This document shows positions 39,145 to 39,284 of a stretch of 39,284 bases of DNA, piece after piece. The stretch covers positions 1 through 39,284 of the forward strand of contig CAWFFV010000059.1 in NCBI GenBank assembly GCA_963814985.1, in the 5' to 3' direction. The position numbers and the translations under genes were made by a program. Positions within the stretch are counted from its first letter, which is position 1. Every line of letters begins with the position of its first letter. The DNA comes from CAWFFV01 sp963814985 (GTDB lineage: Bacteria > Chloroflexota > Ktedonobacteria > Ktedonobacterales > Ktedonobacteraceae). A model generated the notes under the pieces. The model ran no database searches. It was not told the DNA's origin and saw nothing but the letters and a program-made list of their open reading frames with translations.

Positions 39145-39284
39145 GGTGTTCTCACCACCTGCGGTGGCTCGCCCTCGTTTTGTTGGCAGTGGCAGGGTTT
39201 GCGCCGCAAACCCTGCCACTGCCAAAAAAACCTACGAAGCGCCTGTGGCGCTGAGGAATCGGAAAAGGGGACCTGAATAGTTAC
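39142..39284. mobile_element. Short MITE-like hairpin element with inverted ends
   Basis: Left end TTCAGGT followed by CTCACCACC-TGC-GGTGG... (39151-39175, identical over 25 bases to 30287-30311). Right end CGAAGCGCCTG(T)GGCGCTGAG (39235-39255; one difference from 30582-30602) then ACCTGAA. Between them is a perfect 19-bp palindrome (39185-39203 with 39205-39223) followed by seven A. It has the same architecture as the element before valS but a different, shorter core. Confidence 0.7.

Overview
The window looks like a chromosomal stretch of a Chloroflexota bacterium, most likely of the Ktedonobacter type. This is an inference from gene style, not from a marker gene. The signs are large SpvB/YD-repeat Rhs proteins with a duplicated core, a T-box leader on valS, sigma-A-type promoters, short secreted glycine/serine-rich proteins, a lipoprotein-led MacAB-like exporter, and many small palindromic intergenic elements. 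I saw no rRNA, tRNA or CRISPR array.

Left part (1-12.4 kb): an Rhs locus. A long SpvB-type Rhs gene (249-6275) ends in a variable hydrophobic tip. A membrane protein and an unknown cytosolic-looking protein follow. Then comes a 5'-truncated second copy of the Rhs core (about 1.98 kb, gap-free repeat) carrying a different hydrophobic tip, whose stop codon overlaps the start of a small membrane protein. This is the full-length-plus-orphan-cassette layout of polymorphic toxins. Both tips are helical and hydrophobic and both are followed by membrane proteins, which suggests membrane-acting effectors with membrane immunity partners.

Middle-left (12.4-21 kb): a decayed or badly sequenced accessory zone. 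It holds a pentapeptide-repeat gene, a helicase-less type ISP/IIG restriction-methylation enzyme, a secreted HEVAEW-like protein and a MsbA-like ABC exporter. All are broken by frameshifts, and the exporter also has an in-frame stop.

Middle-right (21-30.9 kb): an M20 peptidase diverges from a rho - zinc-ribbon - pyrimidine nucleoside phosphorylase cluster. This Rho has no N-terminal RNA-binding domain. After it come a ruined membrane-anchored periplasmic-binding-protein-like gene and valS. valS has a sigma-A promoter, a T-box leader and, between the T-box terminator and the start codon, a hairpin-rich repeat element of about 350 bp.

Right part (31-39.3 kb): a four-gene minus-strand operon (DUF5666-like lipoprotein, MacA-like adaptor, ABC ATPase, MacB-like permease), an intact secreted HEVAEW protein paralogous to the broken one at 17.5 kb, and a DUF1634-TauE/SafE fusion transporter flanked by inverted copies of a roughly 34-nt repeat end.

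A general caution applies. Many conserved genes are split by single-base changes in short homopolymers, both losses and gains, while long genes such as valS, the MacB-like permease and tauE are intact. The split genes may be real decay, assembly error, or a mixture. I joined frames only where the protein clearly continues.
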